Shown here: piece after piece, positions 23,393-24,913 of the stretch | How the letters are laid out: each line of letters starts with the position of its first letter | Position numbering within the stretch: the first letter of the stretch is position 1 | From: CAZTLE01 sp964614415 | GTDB lineage: Bacteria; Bacteroidota; Bacteroidia; Flavobacteriales; Flavobacteriaceae | Length of the DNA stretch: 24,913 bases | Assembly: GCA_964614415.1 (NCBI GenBank) | Contig: CAZTLE010000039.1 | Location: 1-24,913 of the forward strand | Direction of reading: 5' to 3' | Position numbers and translations under genes: made by a program | The notes under the pieces: generated by a model | Seen by the model: the letters and a program-made list of their open reading frames with translations, nothing else | Told to the model about the DNA's origin: nothing | Database searches by the model: none

Positions 23393-23866
23393 TTAGATGT
23401 CCAATTGATTTCCAGGTGTAGTGATGTAAATGATCTTCACCATGTTGGCTTCACGAAGCTCTTCTTTGATATCTGAAACAATACCATTGTTAGCTTCTTC
23501 ATCTACTTTCAAAGCCACTACAACGCTGTTCTGAAGTTCAGGTAACAGCTTTGCACGCTCCTGCTCAAGGGCAAGGCGCAACTGGGAGATCTCGGTGTAC
23601 TTATCACCGATCTGGATCTTCGGCTCGGTACCGTACTTGTCTTCGTAACCGGGGCCTGGTTTACCCACATATACAAAGATGGAACGGTCTTTTTTCAGCT
23701 TTTCTACCTGGTCTCCTTTAGGTAAGATGTTTGCCACGAGTAAGTTACTCTCACGCAACACCGTTACTACCATAAAAAAGAACAGTAGCATGAACACAAT
23801 ATCAGGCAGAGATGCCGTATTTACAGCAGGCAGATCGCCGCTTTTCTTCTTTTTGAATTTTGACAT
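23393..23866 (-). CDS. ExbD/TolR-family protein (second copy)
   Basis: The 157-residue protein has a basic cytoplasmic start ('MSKFKKKKSGDLPAVNTASLPD'), one transmembrane helix (~residues 22-40) that begins with the conserved proton-path aspartate (Asp22 in 'SLPDIVFMLLFFFMVVTVL'), and a periplasmic C-terminal domain ('IFVYVGKPGPGYEDKYGTEPKIQIGD', ending 'ANMVKIIYITTPGNQLDI'). Such proteins pair with an ExbB/TolQ/MotA channel to turn proton flow into work on an outer-membrane partner. It starts 11 bases after the first exbD stop, so they form one operon. The periplasmic domain differs from that of the first copy, so the two may form a mixed stator. Confidence 0.92.
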   Translation of the reverse strand: MSKFKKKKSGDLPAVNTASLPDIVFMLLFFFMVVTVLRESNLLVANILPKGDQVEKLKKDRSIFVYVGKPGPGYEDKYGTEPKIQIGDKYTEISQLRLALEQERAKLLPELQNSVVVALKVDEEANNGIVSDIKEELREANMVKIIYITTPGNQLDI

Positions 23867-23877
23867 ATCTACTTAAT

Positions 23878-24501
23878 TTATTGTCCTCGTTTCTTAGGTT
23901 CAGCTTCTGAGAGCTTCAGAGGAAATAACTGTTGTACTTCCTTAAGTTGCTCCTGGGCGCGTTCCTCGTTACCGAAGTAATTTCCTTCTTCGATATCTCT
24001 TTTAACTTCGGTATACTTCCAACCGAACATCCGTTGTGATTCACGATCACGGAGGAAGTTATAGGCCGCCACCAATTCGTTCTGAACCGCGATATACATC
24101 TTGTAGGACGTCAAGCGGTCACTTTGCAGTGATATTACCGCTTTGTTCGGGTTATCGGACGAACTGGGATCACGCAGTCCTTTACAATAATTACAGTGCT
24201 CGGGAGAACCCGCAGGGGAACCTCCGTTATCCAGGAATTCGATAGCTGCCTGTCTTAGATCTTTAAGTTCCATTAATTCCTCCTCAACGAGAAGTTGATC
24301 ATCTCTATTCACATTTACGATAAAGATGTTCTTCTCTTTTAATGGAGGTGGATCCACTTCTTCATCTTGCTTTGGGGGTAACTGCCGCGCAATCCCTTTG
24401 TCTTTTTCGATGGTAGTGGTTACCAGGAAAAAGATAAGTAAGAGAAACGCAATGTCCGCCATGGACCCGGCATTCACCTCCGGTGCTGATCTTCTTGCCA
24501 T
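23878..24501 (-). CDS. ExbD/TolR-family protein (first copy, longer, with CxxC)
   Basis: The 207-residue protein has a short basic start and one membrane helix with the conserved aspartate (Asp16 in 'SMADIAFLLLIFFLVTTTI'). The following 'RQLPPKQDEEVDPPPLKEKNIF' is a Pro-rich periplasmic linker, typical of the family. The periplasmic domain is longer than usual (ExbD is commonly ~140-150 residues) and contains 'HCNYCKG' (Cys103, Cys106), which could form a disulphide or bind metal. The C-terminus is basic and helical ('EERAQEQLKEVQQLFPLKLSEAEPKKRGQ'). It starts at the last base of the upstream membrane-protein stop codon (TAATG), which implies coupling. An ExbB/TolQ-type channel gene is expected upstream, just past the window edge. 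Confidence 0.92.
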   Translation of the reverse strand: MARRSAPEVNAGSMADIAFLLLIFFLVTTTIEKDKGIARQLPPKQDEEVDPPPLKEKNIFIVNVNRDDQLLVEEELMELKDLRQAAIEFLDNGGSPAGSPEHCNYCKGLRDPSSSDNPNKAVISLQSDRLTSYKMYIAVQNELVAAYNFLRDRESQRMFGWKYTEVKRDIEEGNYFGNEERAQEQLKEVQQLFPLKLSEAEPKKRGQ

Positions 24502-24913
24502 TACTTTGTAAATCTTTTAATTCCACCAAAGGCGGTCACTATAATAGCCAGTGCGGCCATTATGTAGAAACCGTATAACCCTGTGTCAACCCATTTGGCT
24601 GTACTCTCGGAAACAGGCTTGTCCACCTGGGTGTTCGGTGGAACATCACCGCTACCCAGCGCGTACGCTATGACGACGATCGCCACAAACCCACCAAGTA
24701 CCATTAAGGTTTTCTTCAGGTTCCCCGCAAAGATTCCCTTCAAAGCAAAGAAGAGAACGATCACGGCTGTCAATAGGATGGTAAGGTATCCCCAGTACAA
24801 TGGTCCGTCAACACCTTCACCCGTAGCTTCTATCTCGGTATTCCCTTTGACCAGGATCATCACGAAGAAAACAATCCCCACGAGTCCTAATAAAAAGGCA
24901 AGTATTTTAAATA
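24501..24913 (-). CDS. Small four-helix membrane protein, probable accessory of the ExbD operon (5' partial)
   Basis: The frame is open to the window edge without a good start in the last 32 bases, so the N-terminus is probably just outside; a GTG at 24881 is in frame but would cut the first helix ('FKILAFLLGLVGIVFFVMILV'). 136 residues are visible. Three more helices follow: 'YLTILLTAVIVLFFALKGIF', 'LMVLGGFVAIVVIAYALG' and 'GFYIMAALAIIVTAFGGI'. Between helices 3 and 4 is a short hydrophilic loop ('DVPPNTQVDKPVSESTAKW'). I recognise no named domain. It ends in a TAATG overlap with the first exbD gene, so it is translated with it, and it may be a membrane component of the same complex. Confidence 0.72.
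   Translation of the reverse strand, partial: FKILAFLLGLVGIVFFVMILVKGNTEIEATGEGVDGPLYWGYLTILLTAVIVLFFALKGIFAGNLKKTLMVLGGFVAIVVIAYALGSGDVPPNTQVDKPVSESTAKWVDTGLYGFYIMAALAIIVTAFGGIKRFTK

Noticed and set aside
1..24913. tRNA or rRNA genes, CRISPR arrays, transposases, phage or known defence genes
   Set aside because: I looked through all gaps and gene calls and saw no cloverleaf with a GTTCGAATC-type arm in intergenic DNA, no regularly spaced repeats and no such protein families.

Overview
The window looks like core chromosome of a marine-type member of the Flavobacteriaceae (phylum Bacteroidota). The signs are a type IX secretion (T9SS) C-terminal sorting domain, SusD-less but typical Bacteroidota envelope families (DUF5916, DUF5686, PorT-like barrel), flavobacterial forms of ribosomal proteins L13 and S9, several promoters with the Bacteroidota -7 element TAnnTTTG, and start codons that mostly lack a Shine-Dalgarno sequence. 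Species cannot be told from the sequence alone. A run of 10 N inside rpsI shows that this is a draft assembly.

Layout. 1-1026: 3' part of a secreted NHL-repeat protein with a T9SS tail. 1027-1354: gene-free, repeat-like intergenic DNA. 1355-2287 (-): isoaspartyl peptidase/L-asparaginase. 2466-5309 (+): DNA polymerase I with all three domains intact. 5569-8262 (-): large DUF5916 outer-membrane protein, divergent from a kelch-like lipoprotein (8450-9841 +); the region between them carries a perfect 20-bp palindrome. 10031-12860 (+): translation block rplM-rpsI-rpsB-tsf, interrupted by a REP-like palindromic element between rpsI and rpsB. 12934-13629 (-): spondin-domain lipoprotein. 13737-15059 (+): pyrH-frr. 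15127-18915 (+): a DUF5686-type barrel and an RND/MMPL-type inner-membrane transporter. 19005-20444: asnS. 20530-22601: rpoN (sigma-54) overlapping a polytopic membrane protein. 22596-24913 (-): PorT-like barrel, two ExbD-type proteins and a small four-helix membrane protein that runs off the window edge.

How the genes fit together. The centre is housekeeping: translation (L13, S9, S2, EF-Ts, RRF, AsnRS), UMP kinase and DNA repair/replication. The rest is cell envelope: three secreted or lipid-anchored beta-propeller or spondin proteins, three outer-membrane barrels, one RND transporter and one ExbD-based energiser. The classical rpsB-tsf-pyrH-frr order is kept but split by the lipoprotein gene on the opposite strand. 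Closely spaced operons show TAATG stop/start overlaps (rplM/rpsI, rpoN/membrane protein, membrane protein/exbD).

I found no tRNA or rRNA, CRISPR array, transposase, prophage or recognisable defence system. The most interesting signals are the palindromic operator candidate, the REP-like element in the ribosomal protein block, and two possible trans-envelope units (DUF5686 barrel + RND; ExbD pair + small membrane protein + barrel).
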